Of a DNA stretch of 64,000 bases, positions 16,378 to 24,853 are shown piece by piece. This stretch comes from Marinimicrobium locisalis (GTDB taxonomy: Bacteria; Pseudomonadota; Gammaproteobacteria; Pseudomonadales; Cellvibrionaceae). The first letter of the stretch is position 1. Every line of letters begins with the position of its first letter. The stretch spans positions 53,490 to 117,489 of the forward strand of contig NZ_JBDLLG010000017.1 of assembly GCF_039822625.1 (NCBI RefSeq), in the 5' to 3' direction. The position numbers were made by a program, and so were the translations under genes. The notes under the pieces were generated by a model, which ran no database searches, was not told the origin of the DNA, and saw only the letters and a program-made list of their open reading frames with translations.

Positions 16378-17313
16378 ACGCTCTTTGTTTTCCACGTAGC
16401 GGAAGAAGTCAGAGTCCGCACGAATCATTAGGGTGGTGTTATCGCCCAGGTTGGAATAGGTTTCCAGAGTACGTAAAAATGCGTAAAACTCTGGGTCCGC
16501 CCCGAAGGCTTCACCGTAAATTTTGATCGCTTCGGCGTCGGCCTCACCGCGAATTTCCTCAGCTTCGCGAGCCGCTTCGGAGTTGATCTTGCGCAGCTCG
16601 CGCTCCATTTCACCGGTAATTTCCAGACTGCGGCCCTGCCCCTCGGCGCGGAAGCGCTCGGCGATGGCCTGGCGCTCGGAAATCATCCGGTTTTCCACCT
16701 GGCGGCGAACCGAGTCGATGTAATTCAACCGTTTAATCCGTACATCCATCAGCTCAATACCCAGGCTCGGGGTCATTTTAGCGGCACTTTTCAGGATCTC
16801 CGCCTCAAGCTTTTCCCGGCCCAACTTCGGACGTTTTGTAAGTGCCACATCGTCCCGGTCCTGCTCGACTTCATCGAGATCCTCAACATTCACATCCCAG
16901 TCACCGGAGCGGACGATCTCCTCCAGCTCCGTACCCGAGACGATATCCCGCACTACCGAATCGACAATATCGTCCAGGCGGTTGCGACCACCGCGCTCAT
17001 CGCGCACGCTGCGCAAGAATTCCAGGGGTTCGACAATACGCCAGCGCGCGGTGGTGTCCACCTGAATGAATTCCCGCCCGAGAGTCGGTATCTGGGTAAC
17101 GTCGCCGTCCCAAATTAACAGGCGCTTATCGAAGCGGCGCACTTCCTGAATGAAGGGCATCTTCCAGTGAAGCCCGGGCTCGCTGACCACCTCGCCTTGG
17201 GGTTCGCCGAACTGGACGATAATGGCCTGTTCCGCCTCATCCACCACAAACGCGGCAGAGAATACGGTCAGGGCGACAATGGCAACAATAATTCCGAGGA
17301 TTCCGGCTTTCAT
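16375..17313 (-). CDS. HflC-like SPFH protein (second copy)
   Basis: 312-residue membrane-anchored SPFH/prohibitin protein. One N-terminal transmembrane helix (about 1-24) is followed by the SPFH domain (EQAIIVQFGEPQGEVVSEPGLHWKMPFIQEVRRFDKR) and a charged Ala/Glu-rich coiled coil (ISERQAIAERFRAEGQGRSLEI). It resembles HflC but differs from the copy at 50189-51064, including a longer acidic segment near residues 130-165. Start overlaps the stop of the HflK-like gene (TAATG) with a clear AGGAGG, so the two are coupled. HflKC complexes cage the FtsH protease in the inner membrane; whether this pair does so is inferred. Confidence 0.9.
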   Translation of the reverse strand: MKAGILGIIVAIVALTVFSAAFVVDEAEQAIIVQFGEPQGEVVSEPGLHWKMPFIQEVRRFDKRLLIWDGDVTQIPTLGREFIQVDTTARWRIVEPLEFLRSVRDERGGRNRLDDIVDSVVRDIVSGTELEEIVRSGDWDVNVEDLDEVEQDRDDVALTKRPKLGREKLEAEILKSAAKMTPSLGIELMDVRIKRLNYIDSVRRQVENRMISERQAIAERFRAEGQGRSLEITGEMERELRKINSEAAREAEEIRGEADAEAIKIYGEAFGADPEFYAFLRTLETYSNLGDNTTLMIRADSDFFRYVENKER

Positions 17314-18323
17314 TATTTGGCCTCCTGGCGCGAGTCACGAATATTCATCAGAGGCAAGGGGCCGACCTGATCTTCCTGAACCATCAAAACCTGGCCTACC
17401 TTGGGCAGCAGCTCACCCAGGGCCTCCAGGTACAATCGCGAGCGGGTGACCTCCGGCACGTTCTGGTATTCCCCAAGCATGGCGCGGAAGCGGGCGGTTT
17501 CCCCGTAAGCGCGATTGACCCGCTCGGTGGCATAACCCTCCGCTTCGGACACCAAGCGCAGAGCCTCACCCTCGGCGCGGGGAATCTGCTGGTTGGCGCG
17601 CTTGGTGGCTTCGTTGATCATCCGCTCGCGCTCCTGCCGAGCTTCATTGACTTCGTTGAACGCCGGGCGCACCGCCTGGGGCGGGACCACATCCTGAAGC
17701 TCCACGGTAATGATGTGCAGCCCGGAGTCATAGCGATCCATTACCTGTTGTATTTCTTCCCGGGCGAGCTGGGCAATTTCCACCCGGCCCACGGTCAGCA
17801 CTTCCGAGCCCAGTCGGTTGCCCACGACCCGCCGCATGACCGACTCCGAAATATCCCGCAGGGTGGTGTCCGGCTCACGCTGTTCATACAGGTATTTGAT
17901 CGGGTCCTGAATGCGGTACTGCACCACCCACTCCACATTGATGACGTTGAGGTCGCCGGTCAGCATCGCAGACTCGCCATCGAAGTCCTGGTTGGAGTAA
18001 CGGCTCGCTTCATTGCCGCGCTGGCCGACGGTGCGAAAACCAAACTCCTGCTTGAGCACCCGTGCCGAGGCCACGCGCTGTACCTTGTCAACGCCAAAGG
18101 GGATCTTAAAGTGAAGGCCGGGGTCGGTGATGGCCACCACGGCACCAAAGCGTTTGACCACCGCCTGCTCTTCGGGCTGAACGGTGTAAAAACTGGTAAA
18201 ACCACCCCAGAGAACGATAAGGGCGAGGGGAATCAGTAACCCCAGACCGACACCCGGAAGACGAGGGAAATGCTTGGTAAGATCGGCAAAGTCGTCCTTC
18301 AAGTTTCGTTGTGAATTGTTCAT
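17313..18323 (-). CDS. HflK-like SPFH protein (second copy)
   Basis: 336-residue SPFH protein with one N-terminal membrane segment (about 30-50, GLGLLIPLALIVLWGGFTSFYTV). It has an SPFH core (PEEQAVVKRFGAVVAITDPGLHFKIPFGVDKV) and a coiled coil (NEVNEARQERERMINEATKRANQQIPRAEGEA). Unlike the canonical HflK at 51064-52239 it lacks the glycine-rich N-terminal tail. ATG 18323 is preferred over upstream starts because GGAG lies 6 nt before it. Operon of two with the HflC-like gene. Probably a paralogous SPFH complex, partner unknown. Confidence 0.88.
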   Translation of the reverse strand: MNNSQRNLKDDFADLTKHFPRLPGVGLGLLIPLALIVLWGGFTSFYTVQPEEQAVVKRFGAVVAITDPGLHFKIPFGVDKVQRVASARVLKQEFGFRTVGQRGNEASRYSNQDFDGESAMLTGDLNVINVEWVVQYRIQDPIKYLYEQREPDTTLRDISESVMRRVVGNRLGSEVLTVGRVEIAQLAREEIQQVMDRYDSGLHIITVELQDVVPPQAVRPAFNEVNEARQERERMINEATKRANQQIPRAEGEALRLVSEAEGYATERVNRAYGETARFRAMLGEYQNVPEVTRSRLYLEALGELLPKVGQVLMVQEDQVGPLPLMNIRDSRQEAK

Positions 18324-18412
18324 TGTTTGCTCCATGGTCAAAGGCGGGGCCTATCGGGCCAGGCCCGCCGAGCGCAGACCATAACAGAAGCCGGGGCGAG
18401 TGTCGCGCGCCC

Positions 18413-19132
18413 CTAAAAAGGCCGGTAGTTGGTGAGCACCTCATCCACCCCCGCTTGCAGCGCCCACTCCGTTTCTCGCTCGGTCTCGGGCAGGAAGGCC
18501 AGCACTCGGCCGTCGCGGCGCTGATAGCGGTCGACCACTTGCGGCTTTAACAACCGCACGCCCCGCAACTGAGGCGGTAAGGAGTAGGTCATTCCGGGGC
18601 GAATGCCCGCCAGGGGCGGCACGCCCGCGACGCACGCCAGCCCGGCGCGCCGGCACTCTGGCATGGGCGCCATGCACTCGATTTCGGGCTGGCGGTCCAG
18701 TAAAAGCCGCTGCTGAGCATTGTCCCAGAAAAGAAACCGGGCGCGCTTGTTGAGCAGGGCTCGTCCCTCCCCCTGCCAGTGTTGAAGCAGTGCCTCCAGC
18801 GTCCGGTGACCCTGCTCGGGCTTAATATCCAAAACCCAGTTATAGTCTCCGAACTCTTCCAACCATTGGTCAAAAAATAACAGCGGCTCCCCGCCCTGCA
18901 AACGCACCTGCTCAAGCTCCTTCCGGTTCGCTTCGGTCACCTTGAGCGGCACCCCCGCTACCCGGCTGAGGCTTTCATCATGCGCCAGCACTAGGTGATT
19001 GTCCGCGGTAATGCGCAAATCGGTTTCCAGGTGAGTGAACCCCGCTTCAAGCGCCGCCCTAAAAGCGTTGGCGGTATTCTCGGTGGCGTACTCACACAAA
19101 CCGCGATGGCTGATCCAAACGGGATCGGGCAT
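18413..19132 (-). CDS. Glycerophosphodiester phosphodiesterase family protein
   Basis: 239-residue TIM-barrel enzyme of the GDPD family, hydrolysing glycerophosphodiesters to glycerol-3-phosphate and an alcohol. Motifs: SHRGLCEYATENTANAF (catalytic His-Arg), HLETDLRITADNHLVLAHDESLSRV (metal-binding Glu/Asp and second catalytic His), and VLDIKPEQG. No signal peptide, so probably cytoplasmic like UgpQ rather than periplasmic GlpQ. It ends VDEVLTNYRPF, similar to the TDxP-type end of UgpQ-type enzymes. 89 nt upstream of the HflK-like gene on the same strand. Confidence 0.9.
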   Translation of the reverse strand: MPDPVWISHRGLCEYATENTANAFRAALEAGFTHLETDLRITADNHLVLAHDESLSRVAGVPLKVTEANRKELEQVRLQGGEPLLFFDQWLEEFGDYNWVLDIKPEQGHRTLEALLQHWQGEGRALLNKRARFLFWDNAQQRLLLDRQPEIECMAPMPECRRAGLACVAGVPPLAGIRPGMTYSLPPQLRGVRLLKPQVVDRYQRRDGRVLAFLPETERETEWALQAGVDEVLTNYRPF

Positions 19133-19290
19133 AGTGGGAATCCTTGTTCAGTGGTGGTGTTCAATCAGCACAGTGGCCGGCGGCATACACGCTTGCGACC
19201 GCCTTCATGATACCCCGCTGTCATTTCTTTGTGGGCTCAATGCGGTAGCATGGGCGCCAAGATACCGATTTTCAGCCAAATGGAATGCCT

Positions 19291-20718
19291 ATGTTCTATT
19301 GGATTGTCGCGTTATTTCACCTAATTATTATGCCGGTGGCCGCGATCCACGCCCTGATCTACAAGCGAGACCACCGCGCGGCACTGGGTTGGATCGGCGT
19401 TATTCTGATTTTCCCGGTGGCCGGGCCGTTGCTGTACTTTCTCTTCGGCATCAACCGGCTGCGCACCAAGGCCCAGCTGTTCGCCGGCCACCATTTACCG
19501 GTCATGTTTTTCGGCTACGACCGCAGTAGCCCGCCCCTACCCTACAAACACCACGATGCGGCCGAAGAGCTGCCTTACCCCCAACTGGCCAGAGTCGGCG
19601 GCCGCGCAACGGGGGCGCCGCTACTGCCGGGAAACCAGGTACGGCCACTGATCAATGGGGAAGGGTTTTTCCCCGCGCTGCTGGAGGCCATCCAGGGGGC
19701 AAAGCACTGGATTTTGCTCTCCAGCTATTTATTCGGTCATAAAGGGGTCGCGGCAGAGGTCATCAGGGCGCTGACCGACGCCCGCACTCGGGGCGTTACC
19801 GTCTACGTGCTGGGCGATGGCATCGGCACCTGTTACTCCTGGCGCGTGGCCATGCGCCAGTTACGCCGGGCCGGCGTTGAGGTCGCCCTGTTTACGCCGC
19901 CCTCGCTAGCGCCCCCTTCGCTGGATATCAACCTTCGCAACCACCGCAAAATTGCGGTGGTGGATCAACGGCTGGGCTTTTTCGGGGGGATTAACATCGA
20001 CGCCCGCCATATGGTGACCGATAAGGCCAACCCCCACCCTACCGAAGATGTGCACTTTCTCGCCGAGGGGCCGGTAGTCGCCGAGCTGAGCCGGCTTTTC
20101 TGCCATGACTGGGAACTGGTCACCGGACAACCTCCGGACCTGGAGAGGCTCCCCTGCCCACCGGCGGGGCAGAGCTGGTGTCGGCTGATTGACGACGGCC
20201 CGCACGACAACCTCAATCACTTGTCGATGACCCTGATTGGCATTTTTTCCGCCGCTCGTCAGCGCATTCGAATTATGGTGCCCTACTTTCTGCCCAATCA
20301 CGAAATGGTGGCGGCACTACAGGCGGCCGTGCTGCGTGGGGTCAAGGTAGAGGTGATATTGCCGGAGCGGAGCAATCTGCGCTTTGTGGACTGGGCCTCG
20401 CGCAATATGTTGTGGGAGCTGCTGCTTTGGGAAATGGACGTGCGTCTAAAACGCGCTCCGTTCGCCCACACCAAACTGATTCTGGTGGACGATCACTACG
20501 CCATGACCGGCTCAGCCAACCTGGATGCCCGCAGCCTGCGGTTAAACTTCGAGCTGGGTGTGGAGTGGTTCGATAAGATACTCGCGGCCGAACTGCACCG
20601 CTATATGGATGAGGCGCGAAGCAACAGCTGCGCCCTCAGCCTGGATGAGCTGGACCGCCGCCCCTTTTGGCAGCGGTTACGGGATGCGTTTTTCTGGCTG
20701 TTTTCCAGCTATCTTTAG
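19291..20718 (+). CDS. cls: Cardiolipin synthase
   Basis: Phospholipase-D superfamily enzyme that joins phosphatidylglycerol units into cardiolipin at the inner membrane. 475 residues: two N-terminal membrane helices (FYWIVALFHLIIMPVAAI and AALGWIGVILIFPVAGPLLYFLF), then two HKD motifs, H218-x-K220-x4-D225 (NHRKIAVVD) and H393-x-K395-x4-D400 (AHTKLILVDD). The ATG at 19291 is favoured because GGAA sits 6-9 nt upstream; an in-frame ATG at 19285 would add two residues. Convergent with the CDF gene, 14 nt apart. Which Cls paralogue (ClsA or ClsB) is not decided here; the two membrane helices fit ClsA. Confidence 0.92.
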   Translation: MFYWIVALFHLIIMPVAAIHALIYKRDHRAALGWIGVILIFPVAGPLLYFLFGINRLRTKAQLFAGHHLPVMFFGYDRSSPPLPYKHHDAAEELPYPQLARVGGRATGAPLLPGNQVRPLINGEGFFPALLEAIQGAKHWILLSSYLFGHKGVAAEVIRALTDARTRGVTVYVLGDGIGTCYSWRVAMRQLRRAGVEVALFTPPSLAPPSLDINLRNHRKIAVVDQRLGFFGGINIDARHMVTDKANPHPTEDVHFLAEGPVVAELSRLFCHDWELVTGQPPDLERLPCPPAGQSWCRLIDDGPHDNLNHLSMTLIGIFSAARQRIRIMVPYFLPNHEMVAALQAAVLRGVKVEVILPERSNLRFVDWASRNMLWELLLWEMDVRLKRAPFAHTKLILVDDHYAMTGSANLDARSLRLNFELGVEWFDKILAAELHRYMDEARSNSCALSLDELDRRPFWQRLRDAFFWLFSSYL

Positions 20719-20732
20719 CCCGCTGAGCGCCG

Positions 20733-21653
20733 CTATTGCACATCGTTGCGCCAGCTGATTTTGCCCCCTTGAACGCGGCAAGCGTCAATACCGTGCGCCC
20801 CCAAAGGTTCGATATGAACGGTAGCCGTCACACCGATGCCCGCCAGTTGGCGCTCGGCCAGATCCGCCAAATCATGGGCTTGGTCAACGCTCCAGTCCCC
20901 GGGTACTTGCAGGTCCACCTCGGCAAACTGCTGCGCGCCGGCCGCCCGGGTACGCAACCGGTGAAAGGCACAACTGTGGGGCGCGGTCTCTTGGAGCAGG
21001 CGCTCCAAACGGCTCACTTTTTCCGGGCTCAGGGCGCGATCCATCAACCCATTGGCGGATTTCACCAAAAGGCCGCCCCCTTCTTTCACGATGTTGATGG
21101 CCACCCCGATGGCCACCAGCGGGTCCAGCCACAACTGTTCCGTCCACTGAGCCAGCGCCACGCCCACCACAACACCCGCGGTGGTCCATACATCGGTCAT
21201 CAAGTGCTTGCCATCACCCTCCAGCGCCGGAGAGCGCAGCTGCCGACCGACGCGCAGCAGCAAGCGAGCCACCACCAGGTTAATAAGGCTTGCCAGCACT
21301 ACCAGCACGGTGCCAATGTTGAGTGACTGCAGGGGCTCGGGGTTGAGCAGCCGCTCCACCGCCGCGATCATGATTGCCACCGCGGCAATCACGATCATCC
21401 CGCCTTCAAAGGCCGCCGCAAAGTACTCGGCCTTGCCGTGGCCGAAGGGGTGGCCTTCATCGGCGGGCCGCCGGGCGTAGGTAAACATGGCCAGCGCAAA
21501 CGCCGCCCCCAGCAAATTGACGATGGATTCCATCGCATCGGACAAGTAACCCACCGAGTCGGTCAGGTCCCACGCCCAGGTTTTCAAGGTCATGGTCGCC
21601 AACGCGGCTGCCAAGGACAGCCAGAGAACCTGCTGCGCTCGTCGATTGGTCAT
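20733..21653 (-). CDS. Cation diffusion facilitator family transporter
   Basis: 306-residue CDF-family exporter with about six membrane helices (residues 1-200) and a cytoplasmic C-terminal domain (about 205-295). The membrane-embedded metal site is recognisable as YLSDAMESIVN in helix 2 and HLMTDVWTT in helix 5, with HPFGHGKAEYFAA in the loop between helices 2 and 3. In helix 2 the second position of the usual DxxxD pair is Ser, preceded by Glu (DAMES), a variant seen in a CDF subgroup. Metal specificity cannot be assigned. Followed on the plus strand by divergent cysE. Confidence 0.9.
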   Translation of the reverse strand: MTNRRAQQVLWLSLAAALATMTLKTWAWDLTDSVGYLSDAMESIVNLLGAAFALAMFTYARRPADEGHPFGHGKAEYFAAAFEGGMIVIAAVAIMIAAVERLLNPEPLQSLNIGTVLVVLASLINLVVARLLLRVGRQLRSPALEGDGKHLMTDVWTTAGVVVGVALAQWTEQLWLDPLVAIGVAINIVKEGGGLLVKSANGLMDRALSPEKVSRLERLLQETAPHSCAFHRLRTRAAGAQQFAEVDLQVPGDWSVDQAHDLADLAERQLAGIGVTATVHIEPLGAHGIDACRVQGGKISWRNDVQ

Positions 21654-21766
21654 TTGTGGTTTCCGGTGTGAATAAACGCTCAGTGTAACTCAACAGGGGT
21701 GGAAATCCTGAGCCCATGGCCCAATAATGGCCCCTGAATATTCCGCAAACCCGACAGGATAGCCCC

Positions 21767-22573
21767 ATGACCGCCCAGCTCGCCCCCGTGACCAGCGACC
21801 CCGTGTGGGAGGAAATCCGCCGCCAGACGCGCGCCCAGGCCGAGGCGGAACCGGTACTGGCGAGCTTTCTGCACACCACCATTCTGAACCATGACACGCT
21901 GGAAGCGGCGCTGAGCTTTCACCTGGCCAACAAGCTCGACAGCCCCGCCATGCCCGCCATGCTGATGCGTGAGGTGATCGAGAAGGCGTTGGGGGACGAT
22001 CCCTCCATTGGGGAGGCGGTGCGCGCCGACCTGCTGGCCATCAATGAACGCGACTCGGCCTGCGACTCCTCCAGCACCCCCTTTCTCTATTTTAAGGGTT
22101 TCCACGCCCTGCAGGCCTACCGGGTGGCCCACTGGTTGTGGCGGCACAAGCGCGAATCCCTGGCACTGTTTCTACAGAATCGGATTTCCGTGGTCTTCGC
22201 CGTGGACATCCACCCGGCGGCCCGTATTGGCAAGGGCATTATGTTCGATCACGCCACCGGCATCGTCATCGGCGAAACCGCCGTGGTGGACGACAACGTG
22301 TCCATTATGCAATCGGTCACCCTGGGCGGCACGGGAAAGGAAAGCGGGGACCGCCACCCGAAAGTGCGCAAGGGGGTGCTGATCGGCGCGGGCGCCAAGA
22401 TCCTGGGGAACATCGAAATCGGCCAATGCGCCACCGTAGGCGCCGGAAGCGTGGTACTGAAATCCGTGCCACCGCGCAAAATCGCGGCCGGAGTGCCCGC
22501 CAAGATCATTGGAGACACCCGTTGCCCTCAACCTTCTCGCACCATGGACCACCGTCTGGAGGACTCACCATGA
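21767..22573 (+). CDS. cysE: Serine O-acetyltransferase CysE
   Basis: Makes O-acetylserine from serine and acetyl-CoA, the committed step of cysteine synthesis. 268 residues: N-terminal SATase helical domain (1-140) and a left-handed beta-helix of hexapeptide repeats. The latter include DIHPAARIGKGIMFDHATGIVIGETAVV (catalytic His162), SVTLGGTGKESGDRHPKV and IAAGVPAKIIGD. Long E. coli-type form rather than the short NifP/Srp type. Its stop overlaps the start of the DUF411 gene (ATGA), so the pair is translationally coupled. Confidence 0.95.
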   Translation: MTAQLAPVTSDPVWEEIRRQTRAQAEAEPVLASFLHTTILNHDTLEAALSFHLANKLDSPAMPAMLMREVIEKALGDDPSIGEAVRADLLAINERDSACDSSSTPFLYFKGFHALQAYRVAHWLWRHKRESLALFLQNRISVVFAVDIHPAARIGKGIMFDHATGIVIGETAVVDDNVSIMQSVTLGGTGKESGDRHPKVRKGVLIGAGAKILGNIEIGQCATVGAGSVVLKSVPPRKIAAGVPAKIIGDTRCPQPSRTMDHRLEDSP

Positions 22574-23100
22574 CCCGACCGTTGCATTTGAGCGTCGCTC
22601 TAACCCTATTACTGGCTCTGGGCGCCTGTGGCGAAACCGCCGAGCCGGAGACCACTGCCGAGGCGGACCCGCCCGCTTCGGAGCCCGCGAACGATGCAGA
22701 AGCCAAGGCGCTGACGATCTACAAGAGCCCCACCTGCGGCTGCTGTGGGGACTGGGTTACGCACATGGAAGAGGCCGGCTTCCAGGCCAGCACTGAACAC
22801 CCTCAACAAATGCGGGCCATTAAGATGCAATTGGGCATCGAGCCGGAGTATAGCTCTTGCCATACGGGGGTATCGGATGAGGGCTACGTCTTCGAGGGCC
22901 ACATCCCGGCCAAGGTGGTGCAGCGCTTTTTGGAAAACCCACCCGAAAATGCCCTTGGGCTAGCGGTACCCCGTATGCCCGTGGGCAGCCCCGGGATGGA
23001 AATGGGTGAGCGGTTCGAGCCCTATGATGTGCTTCTTCTCAAAGAAGACGGCAGTAGCGAGGTGTACGCTCACATTGACACTGCGGAGGAGCAGTATTGA
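22570..23100 (+). CDS. DUF411 metal-binding lipoprotein
   Basis: 176-residue predicted lipoprotein. The signal peptide ends in LALGAC with lipobox Cys20, followed by an acidic Ala/Glu/Pro linker (21-45). The DUF411 domain begins LTIYKSPTCGCCGDWVTHMEEAGF, with CGCC at 56-59. C97-H98 (SSCHTG) and H111 (EGHIP) complete a likely soft-metal site. DUF411 proteins are often found near copper resistance genes; copper is a reasonable guess but not shown here. Overlap with cysE by ATGA suggests co-expression with cysteine synthesis. Confidence 0.88.
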   Translation: MTRPLHLSVALTLLLALGACGETAEPETTAEADPPASEPANDAEAKALTIYKSPTCGCCGDWVTHMEEAGFQASTEHPQQMRAIKMQLGIEPEYSSCHTGVSDEGYVFEGHIPAKVVQRFLENPPENALGLAVPRMPVGSPGMEMGERFEPYDVLLLKEDGSSEVYAHIDTAEEQY

Positions 23101-23186
23101 CCAAGCTCGCACTAGGGTGGTGCAAAACTTTCTCACTTCACTCTCCCCCACAAGGAAGGACGCCTTAGCCCCTCCTGTGGCACTGA

Positions 23187-23298
23187 GGTCCGGGTCGAGG
23201 TAAAGCCTCCCGGGACCGTAGAGCGCGGGATTCGCGGTTGCGAGCCTACAGGGACGTATTCATGGCGTGTCCCGGGAGGCTTTACCTCGACCCGGACC
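23187..23298 (+). repeat. Long-hairpin intergenic repeat, copy A
   Basis: Perfect 29-bp inverted repeat (23187-23215 with 23270-23298; one more pair inside) enclosing about 52-54 nt. The loop carries the family core CTACAGGGACGTATTCATGG at 23247-23266 and is preceded by GGCACTGAGG outside the left arm. It fills most of the 304-nt gap between the DUF411 gene and the next plus-strand gene. The rest of the gap shows nothing recognisable apart from the RBS of the downstream gene. It could form a very stable RNA hairpin and act as a 3'-end or terminator element. Same family as copies B-E. Confidence 0.85.
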
Positions 23299-23404
23299 GG
23301 AGCTCTTCCCACTTCCAGTATCAGTCCAGCTCTCACCCTCCGCGTCAATGGCCAGCTTTTTGCAGCATTTCCCAGCCGTTCGCTTCCCCAAGTCGGAGAC
23401 TGGA

Positions 23405-23761
23405 ATGCAGTACACCAAGCCAATGATTGAACTGGTGTTTGAAATCCGTCGGCGTGTGCCCGCCGACATGAAGCCCGCCGTAAAGCTGGCCAACCCGGAA
23501 CTGCTGGACGAACTGGTCCTGCACCACCGGAAAAGCAAGGACGTGATCAGCCAAACCCTGATAAAGGAACTGCTACAGCTGGCGGGAGCGCCCTGGGACC
23601 AGGCCCTGAGCGATGTGGCACACGATGAGGAAATCGCCAAACGGCCCAGGCAGGTCATCAAAGTTTACCGAGGGCAGGTAACGCTGGAGGAGACACCCCC
23701 CAAAAAAGCCGCAGAGCCCCACCGCCGCAAACGGGTCTATCGGGGGCAGGTCATCGACTGA
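23405..23761 (+). CDS. Conserved hypothetical protein with two YRGQ motifs
   Basis: 118 residues, not a family I can name. The N-terminal 80 residues (MQYTKPMIELVFEIRRRVPADMKPAVKLANPELLDELVLHHRKSKD...LIKELLQLAG) look like a compact helical domain. The C-terminal 40 residues carry a duplicated motif, IKVYRGQV and RVYRGQVID, separated by a basic Pro/Lys linker. The YRGQ motif recalls DUF4278-type proteins, but only weakly. ATG 23405 has GGAG 7 nt upstream; the frame is open earlier but runs through the inverted repeat. No signal peptide. Convergent with the HNH gene. Confidence 0.7.
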   Translation: MQYTKPMIELVFEIRRRVPADMKPAVKLANPELLDELVLHHRKSKDVISQTLIKELLQLAGAPWDQALSDVAHDEEIAKRPRQVIKVYRGQVTLEETPPKKAAEPHRRKRVYRGQVID

Positions 23762-23785
23762 TGGCTGGCCGTTCGTCCGAAGAGC

Positions 23786-24364
23786 TCAGACCATCAACGC
23801 CATTTCAGCCCAGTCCCGCCGACGGGAGAACTGGGGCCGTAAAAACTCCATTTGATCGCCCCGGATGCGGTCGCTGTTGATCAACGCCAGATACTCGGCC
23901 GTGTTCGGGCAAAAAGGCAGGGCCAGCAACTCCATACCGACTTCCGAGAGCAGGTGATTCCCCTTGTGCTGATTGCAGCGCTTGCAGGCGGTCACCACAT
24001 TATTCCAGCGGTCCCGGCCACCACGGCTGATGGGGTGCACGTGATCCCGAGAGAGGTTGGCCGGTTCGAACAGGCGGCCGCAATAGAGGCACTGACGGTG
24101 GTCGCGGGCAAACAGGGCCGCGTTGGTCAGTGGCGGCACCAGCCGCATTCGCGCCAGCCGGTTGCCGCCGCAGGCAATAATCGCCGGTAGGTCAATTTGG
24201 GTTCGCAGCCCCGTGATCCGGGAGTGACCGCCGTAGACCCGTCGGACGTGACCGCCGTGGCTCCAGCGAACCAGATCCCGAGCGTAAAGGCAGACCGCAT
24301 CTTTCCAGTTCAGCCACTCGATCGGCTGACCCGCAATATTGAGTCGTAAAATACGCGCTTCCAT
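23786..24364 (-). CDS. HNH endonuclease
   Basis: 192-residue protein with an HNH nuclease domain in its second half: C92-x2-C95 (QCLYCGRLF), D107-H108-x-H110 (LSRDHVHPISRGG), N121-N122 (RWNNVVTACKRC) and C127-x2-C130, followed by NQHKGNHL. This gives the full zinc-finger plus catalytic His-Asn layout. The N-terminal 80 residues (ILRLNIAGQPIEWLNWKDAVCLYARDLV) are typical of a conserved stand-alone chromosomal HNH family in Pseudomonas and relatives. ATG 24364 with GGAGG 6 nt upstream is preferred over an overlapping GTG at 24370. Biological role unknown; nothing around it suggests restriction or a phage. Confidence 0.88.
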   Translation of the reverse strand: MEARILRLNIAGQPIEWLNWKDAVCLYARDLVRWSHGGHVRRVYGGHSRITGLRTQIDLPAIIACGGNRLARMRLVPPLTNAALFARDHRQCLYCGRLFEPANLSRDHVHPISRGGRDRWNNVVTACKRCNQHKGNHLLSEVGMELLALPFCPNTAEYLALINSDRIRGDQMEFLRPQFSRRRDWAEMALMV

Positions 24365-24853
24365 CGACACCTCCAGTGACCGCTCGGTGCGCTCACGAAA
24401 GCCGACTAACTGCGGTCTGGAACCGCCAGCGTCCGTCGCGTACCGGCGTAGACGTCGTACCGATACTCTGTACCCTAACTATGACGCGAATATGTCAAAA
24501 GTTCTAGTAATTTATCTGAGGAATATGCAAGAAAGGCGTTTCGAGGGGTGGGTGCAGGCACGTCCATGTGCTAACCACCGCGCCGGAGAGGAAAGCGGCA
24601 CACAGACGTGCCCTTTCCACCAAAGGCGTGAACGGGGCTCCCTGCCAAAAAAACCCCGCGATAGGGGGTTATCGCGGGGGCCATTCGCTTACAGGATGGG
24701 GCCCGTCCCGGGCCGGGTTGGCTCGCATCCGTTCATTTCCGTGCCCTGCGTCCAGTGCCTGTTTCCATAAGCACTCATTATGCCCACAGGACCGGTGGCC
24801 CTCCAGTGGCCAATGGCGGAAATACCTGTGCGAGATATCTCACAAGCCGCCGA
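24365..24853. other. Non-coding gap between the HNH and pomB genes
   Basis: 489 bp with no supported gene. It should hold the minus-strand promoter of the HNH gene. It also contains an imperfect 15-bp inverted repeat (24557-24571 with 24598-24612, GGCACGTC...), a strong minus-strand terminator at 24647-24679, and a short GGCCCG/CGGGCC palindrome near 24701-24715. The remainder shows no recognisable feature. Confidence 0.6.
24647..24679 (-). terminator. Terminator of the pomA-pomB operon
   Basis: Minus-strand 10-bp stem CCCCGCGATA / TATCGCGGGG with a 6-nt loop, then seven T. It lies about 175 nt past the pomB stop codon and is the first intrinsic terminator reached by that transcript. Confidence 0.85.

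Noticed and set aside
23101..24364. Mobile element or restriction system around the HNH gene
   Set aside because: The inverted repeat is closed on itself rather than flanking a transposase; the HNH protein is of a common stand-alone chromosomal type.
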